Origin: Phycisphaerales bacterium
GTDB taxonomy: Bacteria > Planctomycetota > Phycisphaerae > Phycisphaerales > UBA1924
DNA: 64,000 nt
Assembly: GCA_020427395.1 (NCBI GenBank)
Contig: JAGQON010000004.1
Coordinates: 62,001 to 126,000, forward strand
Direction of reading: 5' to 3'
Shown: in pieces, positions 42,496 through 51,188 of the stretch
Layout of the letters: every line of letters begins with the position of its first letter
Numbering within the stretch: position 1 is the first letter of the stretch
Program-made: the position numbers and the translations under genes
The notes under the pieces: model-generated
What the model saw: only the letters and a program-made list of their open reading frames with translations
Databases searched by the model: none
What the model was told of the DNA's origin: nothing

Positions 42496-43611
42496 ATGCG
42501 CACGCTGATCTTGATCGTCCTGATGCTCGTTTCGTCCCCGGTCTGGGCGCAACAGAATCGCCCGCAGACGCCTGAGGGGCCGTTCGAGTACATCGTCGAG
42601 GAGGTCACGATCCCGGTGGCGGACCCGGACGAGCCGGAGCACTCGTTCACGCTCGCTGGGACGCTCACGATCCCGGATCCTGATGTGTTTGGCGATGGGC
42701 CGTTCGTTGGTGTGGTGCTGATGTCGGGCTCGGGGATGCAGGACCGGGACTCGAACTTCTTTGAGCATAAGCCGTTCATGGTGATCGCGGACTACCTGAC
42801 GACGCGTGGCATCGCGGTGCTCCGTTTCGACGATCGCATTGTGGGCGGCTCGACAGGGAGCGCCAAAGGGCTCACGACGCAGGACCTGGCGCACGATGGG
42901 CTGGCGGCGGCGCGGTACATGATGGCCCACGAGTTGATCGATCCGGATCGGGTCGGGGTGATGGGGCACTCGGAGGGCGGCATGCATGTGCCGTTCGTGG
43001 CGTGCGAGGATGAGGACATCGCGTTTGTGATCTCGCTGGCGGGCGTGGGTGTGACCGGGGCGCAGCTGCTCGCGGACCAGACGGGCGTGATGTACCGGGC
43101 CGGGGGCAAGGACGAGGCGTATATCGCTGGCTCGCATCGGCGGCGCATGGCGATCTTTGATGCGATCCGCGACGGTGCCGAAGAGGAAGAGATCCTCGAC
43201 CTGATTGTGGATCTGAATATGTTCGAGTTCGGGGTCACGGAGCCGAACGAGGCGATGCGGAACGCGTCGAGGCAGATGATGGGACAGTTCACCAACTCAT
43301 GGATGAAATCGTTCGCGCTCTTTGATTCGCGCGAGTACTGGCGACAGATCGAGGTCCCGGCGCTGATCATGAATGGTTCGCGTGATACGCAGGTCGATGC
43401 GAAGATCAACCTCGGCGCAATCCGCGAAGCGCTCAACGAAACCGAACGGACAGATTACACCATCATCGAGCTGGCGGGCCTGAATCACCTGTTCCAGCAC
43501 GCCAAGACGGGGCTGCTGGGCGAGTACGCTTCGATCGAGGAGACCTTCGCGCCCGAGGCGTTGGCGCTGATCGAAGCATGGATCCGCGCGGAGATTGTGG
43601 AGCTCGACTGA
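42496..43611 (+). CDS. Secreted alpha/beta hydrolase (esterase/peptidase-like)
   Basis: A 371-residue protein with signal peptide L-I-L-I-V-L-M-L-V-S-S-P-V-W-A. The hydrolase core has M-S-G-S-G-M-Q-D-R-D as the oxyanion region, nucleophile elbow M-G-H-S-E-G-G-M at about residue 155, the acid in M-N-G-S-R-D-T-Q-V and His in L-A-G-L-N-H-L-F-Q-H, the pattern of S9/YqkD-like exported hydrolases with H-S-E-G-G. Substrate unknown. Its ribosome site lies in a hairpin stem. Confidence 0.82.
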   Translation: MRTLILIVLMLVSSPVWAQQNRPQTPEGPFEYIVEEVTIPVADPDEPEHSFTLAGTLTIPDPDVFGDGPFVGVVLMSGSGMQDRDSNFFEHKPFMVIADYLTTRGIAVLRFDDRIVGGSTGSAKGLTTQDLAHDGLAAARYMMAHELIDPDRVGVMGHSEGGMHVPFVACEDEDIAFVISLAGVGVTGAQLLADQTGVMYRAGGKDEAYIAGSHRRRMAIFDAIRDGAEEEEILDLIVDLNMFEFGVTEPNEAMRNASRQMMGQFTNSWMKSFALFDSREYWRQIEVPALIMNGSRDTQVDAKINLGAIREALNETERTDYTIIELAGLNHLFQHAKTGLLGEYASIEETFAPEALALIEAWIRAEIVELD

Positions 43612-43615
43612 CTGC

Positions 43616-44176
43616 TCAGCCGATCACGCGAGGCATCCCGAGTCCACGGCGCAGGTCGCAGATCTGACCGGCGTGGGTGCCCAGGTGCACGATCATGCGG
43701 GTGACGAGCTGCTCGCCGGGGAAGGAGCTGGATCCCCACGCGATGGCGCGATCGAACATCGAGGCGTCGCCGCTGCGGACGGTGTCGATCAGGCGCTGCC
43801 ACGATCGATCGTGTATCTGCATGAGGCGATCGAACCCCGGGTAGAGCGACGGGTCGTCGGTTGGTGTGGAGCCGTAGCACACCAGTTCGGTATCGACGCG
43901 ATCGGGCGATCCGCCGCGCCCATCGGCGCTGACGAAGTCGTCGGCGGGGAGCGCCTGGGGTTCGTCGGTGCCCAGCAGGCGATCGGCCGTGCGGTGGTGG
44001 TAGAGCGCGAGGTGTCCAAGCGTCCAGGCGCAGTGGTTGGGAATCCCCGGTGCCTGATGGGTGCGGTTGCTGTCATCGAAGCCCGCAAGGAAGCGGGTGA
44101 AGAGCGGGAGCGCGGTCTCGAGCGAGCGGGCGAGGGTGGCGGCGCGGGGGTCGGGCGAGTTTCCGGGGTTGGTCAT
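43616..44176 (-). CDS. DinB-superfamily protein
   Basis: A 186-residue helical protein with H-C-A-W-T-L-G-H-L-A-L-Y-H-H at about residues 48-61 and H-L-G-T-H-A-G-Q-I near the C-terminus, the His pattern of DinB-like metal-binding four-helix bundles (DUF664/DinB_2 type). It is unrelated in detail to the DinB gene at 39499. Its stop faces the hydrolase stop with a four-base gap. Function unknown. Confidence 0.7.
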   Translation of the reverse strand: MTNPGNSPDPRAATLARSLETALPLFTRFLAGFDDSNRTHQAPGIPNHCAWTLGHLALYHHRTADRLLGTDEPQALPADDFVSADGRGGSPDRVDTELVCYGSTPTDDPSLYPGFDRLMQIHDRSWQRLIDTVRSGDASMFDRAIAWGSSSFPGEQLVTRMIVHLGTHAGQICDLRRGLGMPRVIG

Positions 44177-44198
44177 GTGCGCAGTCTATGCAAAGACA

Positions 44199-44229
44199 GG
44201 ATCGCCCGGGCAACGCACCCGGGCGATCC
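44199..44229 (-). terminator. Perfect 12-bp hairpin after the SDR gene
   Basis: GGATCGCCCGGG / CCCGGGCGATCC with a seven-base loop, 43 bases beyond the SDR stop on the minus strand. The following T tract is short (TGTCTTT), so termination may be partial. Confidence 0.55.
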
Positions 44230-44271
44230 AAGAGGAAACGGATGTTCCGTGGTATCACTGTTTCGTTCGCG

Positions 44272-45024
44272 TCAGACGAGCATGCCGCCGTCGACGCCAA
44301 TGGCCTGCCCGGTGATGTAGCTGGAGGCGTCCGAGGCGAGGAAGAGGACGGTCTGGGCGATCTCCTCTGGCGTGCCGAGTCGCTTCATGGGGACCATCTG
44401 GGCGAAGCCGTCGAGGTCGCCCCCGGTGATCCGCTCGGCCATGCTCGTGGCAATCGGTCCCGGCGCGACGGTGTTGACGCGGATCCCGCTCTCGGCGAGT
44501 TCGGCGGCGACCGAGCGCGAGAGCCCCTCGACGGCGAACTTGGAAGCCGAGTAAGCGCTGAAGCCGCCGAAGCCCTTGCGTCCGACGACGGAGGTGTTGT
44601 TGATGATGGTGCCGCCGCCGCGTGCGCGGAGCGCGGGGATCTCGGCCCGCAGCGCGTTCCAGACGCCCTTGACATTGATGTCGAAGATCTGATCGAAGTT
44701 CTCTTCCGAGTCATCAACGATGGTGTGGAGCCCGCTTCCCTCGATCCCGGCGTTGTTGAAGGCGATGTCGAGCCCGCCGAACTCGGCGACCGCCAGGTTG
44801 ACCAGTGCCTGCACATCGCCGCCCTTGGTGACATCGGCCTTGCGGTAAACCGCTCGCCCGCCGCTGGCGTTAATCCGCTCAGCCAGCGCCTCGAGCTTGT
44901 CCTCGCGCCGGGCGCCGAGGACGACGCTGGCGCCGGCGTTGGCCAGGGCAATGGCCGCGGCCTCGCCGATGCCTGAGCTGGCGCCGGTGATGAGTGCGAC
45001 CTTGCCGTTGAGTTCGTGTGTCAT
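44272..45024 (-). CDS. Short-chain dehydrogenase/reductase
   Basis: A 250-residue classical SDR: cofactor motif T-G-A-S-S-G-I-G at about residues 14-21, N-N-A-G at about 91, catalytic Ser in N-N-T-S-V-V-G, and Y-S-A-S-K at about 158. Substrate class is not decided by these motifs; it could be a 3-oxoacyl-ACP reductase-like or xenobiotic ketone reductase. ATG 45024 follows AGGGGA. A TetR-type regulator gene lies 174 bases upstream on the same strand, so it may control this gene. Confidence 0.9.
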   Translation of the reverse strand: MTHELNGKVALITGASSGIGEAAAIALANAGASVVLGARREDKLEALAERINASGGRAVYRKADVTKGGDVQALVNLAVAEFGGLDIAFNNAGIEGSGLHTIVDDSEENFDQIFDINVKGVWNALRAEIPALRARGGGTIINNTSVVGRKGFGGFSAYSASKFAVEGLSRSVAAELAESGIRVNTVAPGPIATSMAERITGGDLDGFAQMVPMKRLGTPEEIAQTVLFLASDASSYITGQAIGVDGGMLV

Positions 45025-45198
45025 GGTTGGTTCCCCTGGTGGTGGTGTTCGATCCGGTTGCCGCGTGAGCGGTAGGGATCGAACGCCGGAAGCCAACCGA
45101 TTGTTCCGATATGAAACGAAATATCAAACCGAAAAGTCAGAAAACCCGACGAATCGGCGTCTGGGAGCTATGAGGGCGTATTTTGAACGGAATCTTGA

Positions 45199-45783
45199 TC
45201 AGGCGCGGATCGAATCGAAGAGGGCGCTCACGGCGTCCTTCTTGGCCTGATCGCTGGGGAAGCCGGTCCCGGCGTAGCCGGTGATTCCGGAGTGGACCAG
45301 CATCACAAGCCACGCGGCCTGATCGGGTCGGATGCCGTCACGCAGCTGCCCCTCATCGATCAGTCGTGAGAAGACATCGACGAAGGCTTCGTTGATGCGT
45401 CGGCGGGTGTGCTCAACGCGCTCGAGGGTACATTGGTCCTTGTGGGCCATGGAAATGGCGGCCTTCTGGATCATGCAGCAGGGCGCGTCGCTGTGCTCGC
45501 GCTGGTAGTCGATCATGCCCATGAGGTGCTCTTCCATCTCGCCGATGGACTGGAACGCGTTGATCCGCTCCAGGATGGGCGTGACGATCGATTCCTCATA
45601 GGACTCAAGGGCCTTGATGTAGAGGGAGTGCTTGTCGCCGAAGGTGTCATAGAGAGAGAAGCGGTTGATCCCCATGGCGGCGGTCAGGTCCGAGATGCTG
45701 GCCGCGTCGTAGCCCTTCTCCCAGAAGACACCCATCGCCTTGTGCAGGACGGTGTCGGGATCGAATGACTTGGGCCTGGGCAT
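45199..45783 (-). CDS. TetR/AcrR-family transcriptional regulator
   Basis: A 194-residue regulator. The N-terminal HTH reads G-Y-D-A-A-S-I-S-D-L-T-A-A-M-G-I-N-R-F-S-L-Y-D-T-F-G-D-K, the typical TetR helix 2-3 with S-L-Y-x-x-F-x-x-K. The ligand domain contains C-C-M-I-Q-K-A-A, common in the AcrR subgroup related to YxaF. The SDR gene follows on the same strand, a common target arrangement. Likely a repressor responding to a small aromatic or aldehyde ligand, which is inference from the family. Confidence 0.9.
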   Translation of the reverse strand: MPRPKSFDPDTVLHKAMGVFWEKGYDAASISDLTAAMGINRFSLYDTFGDKHSLYIKALESYEESIVTPILERINAFQSIGEMEEHLMGMIDYQREHSDAPCCMIQKAAISMAHKDQCTLERVEHTRRRINEAFVDVFSRLIDEGQLRDGIRPDQAAWLVMLVHSGITGYAGTGFPSDQAKKDAVSALFDSIRA

Positions 45784-45912
45784 CGGTAGCGGGTTCCTGA
45801 ATACGGGATCAGTGACACCATTATATACCCAACCGATCCGTAAGTTATTCCAAATGCACGCTTTCCAAGCGGAAACCGGGTGTTTTTCCGCGGAGAATCG
45901 CGGTGGCGCACG

Positions 45913-45936
45913 AAAAACCCCGGGTTCTCCCCGGGG
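45913..45936 (-). terminator. Intrinsic terminator of the lamin-tail gene
   Basis: Minus strand CCCCGGG-GAGAA-CCCGGGG followed by TTTTT, 28 bases after the stop at 45964. Confidence 0.85.
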
Positions 45937-45963
45937 CTTGTGTTCGGCACAAGAGTTGATCGA

Positions 45964-46659
45964 TCAACGACGACGGCGGGTCGTTGCCAGACCACCAAAG
46001 CCTAGCAGTATGATCGAGGCAGGGGTGGGGACGATACCCGGCGAACCCCAATCGCCATCAAGGTTCTGGAACGAGCCGAAAACACCATCGCCGGCGACAA
46101 CGAACTCGCCGTTGCTGCCGGGCACCCAGACCGCGGCCTGGTTCTCGAAGATGTCCGAGCCGTCCCAGTTGCCCGCGGCCCAGTCGCCGGCGTGGGTCTG
46201 TTCGGGGCTGGTCATGCCGTACTCGAAGTAGATGCTCAGGTTGTCTGAAGCATCAAAGAGTGCGATGGCATCACCCTTGCCCAGGCCAGCCCCGTTGTGC
46301 CAGCCGATCTGCACGCCGGCGAGTCCGCCCCACTGGTTGCGGAAGAAGGCGATCTCGGCAGCGGGGTCGAACGCGGGATCGGCGGGGTCGGTTTCGTCGA
46401 GCTGGAAGAAGATGATGGTTTCGCCCGCGCCGATCGAGCTGATACCGTTGAGCGCGACCGCATCGGCGAGACTCGCGCTCTCATCATCGAATCGCCAGCC
46501 GGTGAGATCGATGGCGGTGTTGCCGGTGTTGGTGAGCTCGAAGTAGTCTTCGGGGTTGGTCTGTGCCTTGGTGCGGAGCTCGGTAATGAGCAGATCGCCC
46601 TGCGCGATGCTGGTGAGGCTGCCTGCGGCGAGCAGTGCGATCAGTGTATTGCGGAGCAT
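45964..46659 (-). CDS. PEP-CTERM-type exported protein with lamin-tail-like domain
   Basis: A 231-residue protein. Signal peptide L-I-A-L-L-A-A-G-S-L-T-S-I-A-Q-G, then a lamin-tail-like domain: L-L-I-T-E-L-R...E-D-Y-F-E-L-T-N-T-G-N-T-A-I-D-L-T-G-W-R-F-D-D, typical of LTD. The tail is V-P-T-P-A-S-I-I-L-L-G-F-G-G-L-A-T-T-R-R-R-R, a PEP-CTERM sorting signal. ATG 46659 follows AAAGGGA. A surface-exposed structural or adhesive role is likely. Confidence 0.8.
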   Translation of the reverse strand: MLRNTLIALLAAGSLTSIAQGDLLITELRTKAQTNPEDYFELTNTGNTAIDLTGWRFDDESASLADAVALNGISSIGAGETIIFFQLDETDPADPAFDPAAEIAFFRNQWGGLAGVQIGWHNGAGLGKGDAIALFDASDNLSIYFEYGMTSPEQTHAGDWAAGNWDGSDIFENQAAVWVPGSNGEFVVAGDGVFGSFQNLDGDWGSPGIVPTPASIILLGFGGLATTRRRR

Positions 46660-46823
46660 GGTGTCCCTTTCTCTGTTCTCTCTCATGGGTTGACGCGACG
46701 CTGTGCCGCGGTCAGAGAACGAGTAAAGACACGCATTTTCAGCCGTGTATCAGCATTTGATTCGGGTTTGGTGAAGTGTTGATCAAGCGTGAGCGCACAG
46801 CGGGTGTGTTCGACGCGCCGGTC

Positions 46824-47249
46824 TCAGCCGCGGATGTCGAGCGTGCGGCCGGTCGAGGTGTTTGCCGCAATGTTGGTCGCGGCCTGGACGCGGTCGGCGG
46901 CCTGGGGGTAGAGCGTGTAGGTGCCAGCGCTGGTGACGGTGGGCTTGGGGCCTGTGACCTGCGCGACATCGTTGCTCAGGTCGATGGGGTTGACCTTGGC
47001 ACCCACGAGCTTGCCGATCGAGCCGGCCTTCTGGACCATGGGAGATGGCGCGATCTTCCCGACGCTGTCGGTGCCGGTGGTCGGCGCGGTGGTCGTGGTG
47101 GGGGCGGTCGGTGAGGCGCGGCGAACGCCGGTCACCTGCGACGCGTAGGGCGTGCCGGCGGGTCGATTGACGCGCGGCGATTTCGCGTAGGCACTGAGGG
47201 CCTTGTTGATCGGGTAGGAGGGCGGGGTGGTGCTGTTGATTCGGTCCAT
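46824..47249 (-). CDS. Thr/Pro/Ala-rich protein of unknown function
   Basis: A 141-residue protein without a signal peptide or membrane segment. The first two thirds are Thr/Pro/Ala-rich and probably disordered; the end (Y-P-Q-A-A-D-R-V-Q-A-A-T-N-I-A) forms a short helix. No family recognised and no clear ribosome site. The coding frame keeps a GC-rich third position, which supports it being real. Confidence 0.5.
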   Translation of the reverse strand: MDRINSTTPPSYPINKALSAYAKSPRVNRPAGTPYASQVTGVRRASPTAPTTTTAPTTGTDSVGKIAPSPMVQKAGSIGKLVGAKVNPIDLSNDVAQVTGPKPTVTSAGTYTLYPQAADRVQAATNIAANTSTGRTLDIRG

Positions 47250-47477
47250 CGATATTCAGCCCGGGATCGTCGTGAGGTGCGGCATCCGCCGGCGACGATC
47301 GATGCGTTGCGAGGTCCATCCTTGGACACGGGGCCCATGGTACCGCGGATCGGGAGGGATCGCAGCATTGGAGATCGGTATAACCGGGGTGGACCTTGAG
47401 AATTCGGGTTATGGGATGGCGGATCTTGCGCCTTGGTCCGCGTTGCGGTCGCGGCAGGGTTTCATTACAGTGCCATC

Positions 47478-47969
47478 ATGATCAATCGATTCCGTCTTTA
47501 TCATCAGAACCGTGGCACCGCGAGCACCATCATCTGGACGCTCGTGTTTGTATATCTCGTCTGGACGCTCTTTACAAACTTCACCACGCCCGTGGCGGTG
47601 GTCGTCCTCGGGGTGTTCGGGCTGTGCCTGCTGGCGCCGCTGGCGATCATGCCGCTGTGTGAGCGGGACCCGGTCAGGGCATCGAAAGTCGCGCAGGGGT
47701 TCTCGTACCTGCTGTTTGGCTATATCGCCATCAACTACTTCAATGTCTTTCAGTTCCCGGCGTATGTCTACCTGATCGGGATGTTGGCGATCTCGTTCTA
47801 CTTCGGCTGGACATTCTGGTTCTATTCGAGCCCGAGGATCTTTACCAACCGACGCGCAGCGGTGATTGAGGATCGGTTCCTTGCGGCTGAAGAGGCCGAG
47901 CTGCAGCGGGAGATCGAGGCCCACGAGCGTGAAATGGAGATGGAACGCGAGCAGGCACGCGGGATCTGA
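47478..47969 (+). CDS. Integral membrane protein with cytoplasmic coiled-coil tail
   Basis: A 163-residue protein with four hydrophobic segments (I-I-W-T-L-V-F-V-Y-L-V-W; V-A-V-V-V-L-G-V-F-G-L-C-L-L; F-S-Y-L-L-F-G-Y-I-A-I-N-Y; Y-L-I-G-M-L-A-I-S-F-Y-F-G-W) and a charged helical end (E-A-E-L-Q-R-E-I-E-A-H-E-R-E-M-E) likely to be a coiled coil. No family recognised. Confidence 0.65.
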   Translation: MINRFRLYHQNRGTASTIIWTLVFVYLVWTLFTNFTTPVAVVVLGVFGLCLLAPLAIMPLCERDPVRASKVAQGFSYLLFGYIAINYFNVFQFPAYVYLIGMLAISFYFGWTFWFYSSPRIFTNRRAAVIEDRFLAAEEAELQREIEAHEREMEMEREQARGI

Positions 47970-48003
47970 TGTCAGCGATGAGCGTGCGCGGCGGTGGGGT
48001 GGT

Positions 48004-48624
48004 ATGAAGATCGAGCGATATCTGAGGCGGGGCGAGGTTCGCGGAGCGTTGATCATCCTGTTGGTACTTGTGCTTTGGGCGGCGGCGGTGAATGTGCCGT
48101 TCGCGATCACCAAGATCCGCTCGCGGACGGGGACATTTCCGGCGCGGAGCGTGGATCTGGATGGTCAAGAGGCGGCGGCGAAGGGGTGGCCGGCGCGGAC
48201 GCCGCACAACAGGGTGTGGGACGAGCCCGACTCATGGACCATGTGGAGCGGGTTCGGCATCCGCGAGTACGATGTGCGTTCGCCGAGCAGGAACCCGGGC
48301 GAGAACGGGTTCAGCATGAGCGTGCAGTTCCTGGGCTGGCCGACACCGGTGATTGAGATCAAGCAGATGTGGTGGAACTGGGGTGACCCGTCACTGAACG
48401 GCCCAGAGTCGGACCCCCGCCCACAGTTGGTCCCGCTTGGGTTGGTGCTCAATCCGGTGCTGGTCGGGGGCGGCGCTTGGGTGCTGCTGGTGCTGCTGCC
48501 GCTGGCGGTGCGGGTCGTGCGTCGGGTGGTTCGCGTCCGTCGGGGGCGATGCGCGTGGTGCGGGTTCGACGCGAGTGGGCTGGAGGTCTGCCCGGAGTGT
48601 GGGCGTGCGTTTGTGGCCCGCTGA
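48004..48624 (+). CDS. Membrane protein with C-terminal zinc ribbon
   Basis: A 206-residue protein with an N-terminal membrane segment (A-L-I-I-L-L-V-L-V-L-W-A-A-A-V), an outer domain of about 110 residues, a second membrane segment (W-V-L-L-V-L-L-P-L-A-V-R-V) and a C-terminal ribbon C-A-W-C-G-F-D-A-S-G-L then V-C-P-E-C-G-R. ATG 48004 has GGTGGGG upstream. The ribbon is of the same kind as in 38999-39442 and 49121-49822. Function unknown. Confidence 0.65.
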   Translation: MKIERYLRRGEVRGALIILLVLVLWAAAVNVPFAITKIRSRTGTFPARSVDLDGQEAAAKGWPARTPHNRVWDEPDSWTMWSGFGIREYDVRSPSRNPGENGFSMSVQFLGWPTPVIEIKQMWWNWGDPSLNGPESDPRPQLVPLGLVLNPVLVGGGAWVLLVLLPLAVRVVRRVVRVRRGRCAWCGFDASGLEVCPECGRAFVAR

Positions 48625-48718
48625 GCGGCGTGGATACCCCGGTTCTGGTATGATCTGCCCATACGGCGTGTGCAGGACACGCCGGGATATCGAACTGATC
48701 GATCCAAGGGGAAATTGA

Positions 48719-49114
48719 ATGCTTACGACTCTCGCACAGAACAATGGCGCGGGCGGCGCTGTCGGTATCATCGGGATGCTGTTTGTTCTTTTGCTGTACC
48801 TGGCCATCATCGTGCTGGTGATCGCGGGCTTCTGGAAGATGTTCGTCAAAGCCGGACAGCCGGGCTGGGCGGCCATCATCCCGATCTACAACTCGTACAT
48901 CATGTGCAAGATCGCCGGTCGTCCGGGCTGGTGGGTCATTCTGCTGCTGATTCCGTATCTCAACCTGATCTTCTGGATCATCATCCTGCTCGATCTGGCA
49001 AAGTCGTTCGGCAAGGGGATCGGATTCGCGGTGGGCATGATCCTGCTGTCGTTCATTTTCATCCCGATCCTTGGATTCGGCGACGCGGAGTATCAGGGCC
49101 CGGCCGCGGCCTAA
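48719..49114 (+). CDS. DUF5684-type membrane protein
   Basis: A 131-residue integral membrane protein with A-G-F-W-K-M-F-V-K-A-G-Q-P-G-W-A-A-I-I-P-I-Y-N at about residues 37-59, the W...G-x-P-G-W-x-x-x-I-P-x-Y-N signature of DUF5684 (found near signal-peptidase-like genes), followed by G-R-P-G-W-W and more membrane segments. Strong ribosome site AAGGGGA. No function is known for the family. Confidence 0.75.
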   Translation: MLTTLAQNNGAGGAVGIIGMLFVLLLYLAIIVLVIAGFWKMFVKAGQPGWAAIIPIYNSYIMCKIAGRPGWWVILLLIPYLNLIFWIIILLDLAKSFGKGIGFAVGMILLSFIFIPILGFGDAEYQGPAAA

Positions 49115-49120
49115 GCGGAT

Positions 49121-49822
49121 ATGTCAAAGAAAAAGGAACTGCTCCCGATGCCCTCGCTCGGGGGACGACCCGAGCACTGTCTGTCGTGCGGCTACCCGCT
49201 CGAGGGTCTTCCTGCGCCCGGCGCGTGCCCGGAGTGCGGCCTTGAGTTCTATGGCGGGCTCACGATGCTTCAGATCGCGGGCGTGGCCAAGCGCGGGCCG
49301 GGCCCGGCGTGGCGAAAGCCGGTGTGGGTGGTGCTGTTCATCGGGACTTTCCTCTGGATTCAGAGTGCGGCCCTGCTCTGGATGATGGGCGTGTTCTGGA
49401 TCTCGTTGCTGCTGTTCGTCTCGCTCGTGGCGGGGCTGACGGCGATGGGCGTCACCGCACGCCAGGGCTCGGTGGGCTCCGAGTATTTCGCGATCACCTG
49501 CGCCGGGTTCGGGCGCATCCCGGTGGGCGGCAAGGCCCGGATCACCGAGTTCGTGCGCTGGGGTGAGGGGACCCCGGCGGTTCGGATCGAGCGGGTGGGC
49601 AAATACTGGGCGAAGATCCGTCTGGTGCGCAAGGTGCCCGATGCCAAGCCGGAGGTGCTGCTCGATGCCGGTTTCCGATGCCCGGCCGAGGACTTGCAGG
49701 TCGTGGAGCAGTTGATCGTGCGTCTGATCAGCGGCGAGGGGCTTGAGGATCGCGATTCGATCCCGGGATATGAGAAATCGGTGCTGATGGCGTCGGATGT
49801 CCGCTACCACCAGGGCGCGTGA
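49121..49822 (+). CDS. Membrane protein with N-terminal zinc ribbon
   Basis: A 233-residue protein. The ribbon C-L-S-C-G-Y-P-L-E-G-L then A-C-P-E-C-G-L is at residues about 21-42, followed by two adjacent membrane segments (V-L-F-I-G-T-F-L-W-I and F-W-I-S-L-L-L-F-V-S-L-V) and a soluble C-terminal domain. It starts 6 bases after the DUF5684 gene, so the two probably form one operon. Function unknown. Confidence 0.65.
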   Translation: MSKKKELLPMPSLGGRPEHCLSCGYPLEGLPAPGACPECGLEFYGGLTMLQIAGVAKRGPGPAWRKPVWVVLFIGTFLWIQSAALLWMMGVFWISLLLFVSLVAGLTAMGVTARQGSVGSEYFAITCAGFGRIPVGGKARITEFVRWGEGTPAVRIERVGKYWAKIRLVRKVPDAKPEVLLDAGFRCPAEDLQVVEQLIVRLISGEGLEDRDSIPGYEKSVLMASDVRYHQGA

Positions 49823-49880
49823 AACCCGAGCGGCGGACTTCTTGTATAGTTGAGTACAACTCTGGAAGGGGGTGTCTCGG

Positions 49881-50354
49881 ATGGGACGCAATATTCTTGC
49901 TGTGATCGCGGGCTACTTCGCGATGGCCGTGATCTTGTTCGTGATCTTTACGGCCGCGTACTTTGGCATGGGTGCTGATCGTGCGTTCAAGGAGACTTCG
50001 TACGATGTCTCGACGCTCTGGGTGGCGGTGTCGGTGATCGTGGGCTTCTTCGCCGCGCTCGTTGGCGGGGCGGTGTGTGGGCTTGTGTCGAGGCGAAGCC
50101 GTGGAGCGACGCTCTCGCTGATGGTGCTGGTTCTGGTGCTCGCGGCCGTAAGTGCTGGGATGGCGCTGGCAAAGGAGAAGCCTGTGGGCGAGGACGCGAT
50201 CCGCGGCCCGGAAACCTCGAACACCGATGCGATGATGCGTGCCCAGCAGCCCTCTTGGTTCCTCGTGGCCAACCCGATCATCGGTGTGTTCGGCGTGATG
50301 ACCGGCGCGATGATGGTGGGGGCCTGGCGACCCAAACCGAGCGATCAGGAATAA
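49881..50354 (+). CDS. Four-segment membrane protein, function unknown
   Basis: A 157-residue membrane protein with segments near residues 6-27, 47-67, 73-92 and 130-148 (for example I-L-A-V-I-A-G-Y-F-A-M-A-V-I-L-F-V-I-F). GGAAGGGGG precedes ATG 49881. Pattern G-G-A-V-C-G-L-V-S-R-R-S recalls small YrzE/TIGR04086-like proteins, but I cannot assign a family. Confidence 0.6.
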   Translation: MGRNILAVIAGYFAMAVILFVIFTAAYFGMGADRAFKETSYDVSTLWVAVSVIVGFFAALVGGAVCGLVSRRSRGATLSLMVLVLVLAAVSAGMALAKEKPVGEDAIRGPETSNTDAMMRAQQPSWFLVANPIIGVFGVMTGAMMVGAWRPKPSDQE

Positions 50355-50384
50355 CAGATGCTGTGCTCGGGTTTAGAATGAACC

Positions 50385-50792
50385 ATGAGCGACAGCACCA
50401 TCACCACCGTTACGCTTGGCACCGAGGATTACCGCACGCAGGTCTCGGCGCGTTCGCATGAGTTCTACATCGATGAGCCGGGCACGCTCAATGGCGGCGA
50501 CACGGCCCAGGACCCCTACGAGACGCTGCTTGGGGCGCTGGGCGCGTGCAAGGCGATCACGGTGCGGATGTACGCCCAGCGCAAGGGCTGGGACCTGAAA
50601 AGCGTGCGTCTGGACCTGGCGCACTCGCGGCCCAACGGGCGCGGCAACCCCGAGCAGATCGATATCTCGATCAGCTTCGAGGGTGATCTTGATGAGGATC
50701 AGCGCAATCGCCTCAAGGAGATCGCCAACGCCTGCCCGGTGCAGAAGACGATCCTGGGCGAGCTGAGCATCAACTCCATCCTGGAGGAGTGA
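50385..50792 (+). CDS. OsmC/Ohr-family protein
   Basis: A 135-residue protein with the two redox Cys of the family: L-G-A-L-G-A-C-K-A-I-T at about residue 55 and N-A-C-P-V-Q-K-T at about 118. OsmC/Ohr proteins reduce organic hydroperoxides using lipoyl or other dithiols. The P-Y-E-T-L-L-G-A-L segment before the first Cys fits the YhfA-like OsmC subgroup. A SpoIIAA-like gene follows after 24 bases. Confidence 0.9.
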   Translation: MSDSTITTVTLGTEDYRTQVSARSHEFYIDEPGTLNGGDTAQDPYETLLGALGACKAITVRMYAQRKGWDLKSVRLDLAHSRPNGRGNPEQIDISISFEGDLDEDQRNRLKEIANACPVQKTILGELSINSILEE

Positions 50793-50816
50793 GCAGCGCA
50801 CGAAAGGAGCGGCATC

Positions 50817-51188
50817 ATGATGACATTCGAGCAGATCGATTCGCGGAACATCGCGGAGATTGAGATCGACGGGGCGATCACCAAGTCGGAGATCGAGCCG
50901 ATGATCGAGAAGCTCGACGGGATGATCAACGAGTTTGGGAAGATCAGGGTGCTCGAGATCATCCGCGGCATCGGGAAGGTTGAGCCGTCCGCGATGTGGG
51001 CGGATCTCAAGTGGGAGACTCGCCACATCCGCAGCTTCTCGCATGTGGCGATCGTGGCGGATCAGCACTGGGTCGAGTGGATGGTCAAGCCGCTCGCGCT
51101 GCTCTTCCCTGCGGAGATCCGGGTGTTCCATCTCGATGAGATTGATGAGGCCCGCGAGTGGATCCGCACCTGCGACCCCGAGCACTGA
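50817..51188 (+). CDS. SpoIIAA-like (STAS/SEC14-like) protein
   Basis: A 123-residue single-domain protein. Pattern: F-E-Q-I-D-S-R-N-I-A-E-I-E-I-D-G, V-L-E-I-I-R-G-I-G, A-M-W-A-D-L-K-W, F-S-H-V-A-I-V-A-D-Q-H-W-V-E-W and F-x-L-D-E-I-D-E-A-R-E-W-I, all typical of the SpoIIAA-like family. The fold resembles anti-sigma antagonists but the role is unknown. AAAGGAG precedes the start. Its stop abuts the convergent gene at 51189. Confidence 0.82.
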   Translation: MMTFEQIDSRNIAEIEIDGAITKSEIEPMIEKLDGMINEFGKIRVLEIIRGIGKVEPSAMWADLKWETRHIRSFSHVAIVADQHWVEWMVKPLALLFPAEIRVFHLDEIDEAREWIRTCDPEH

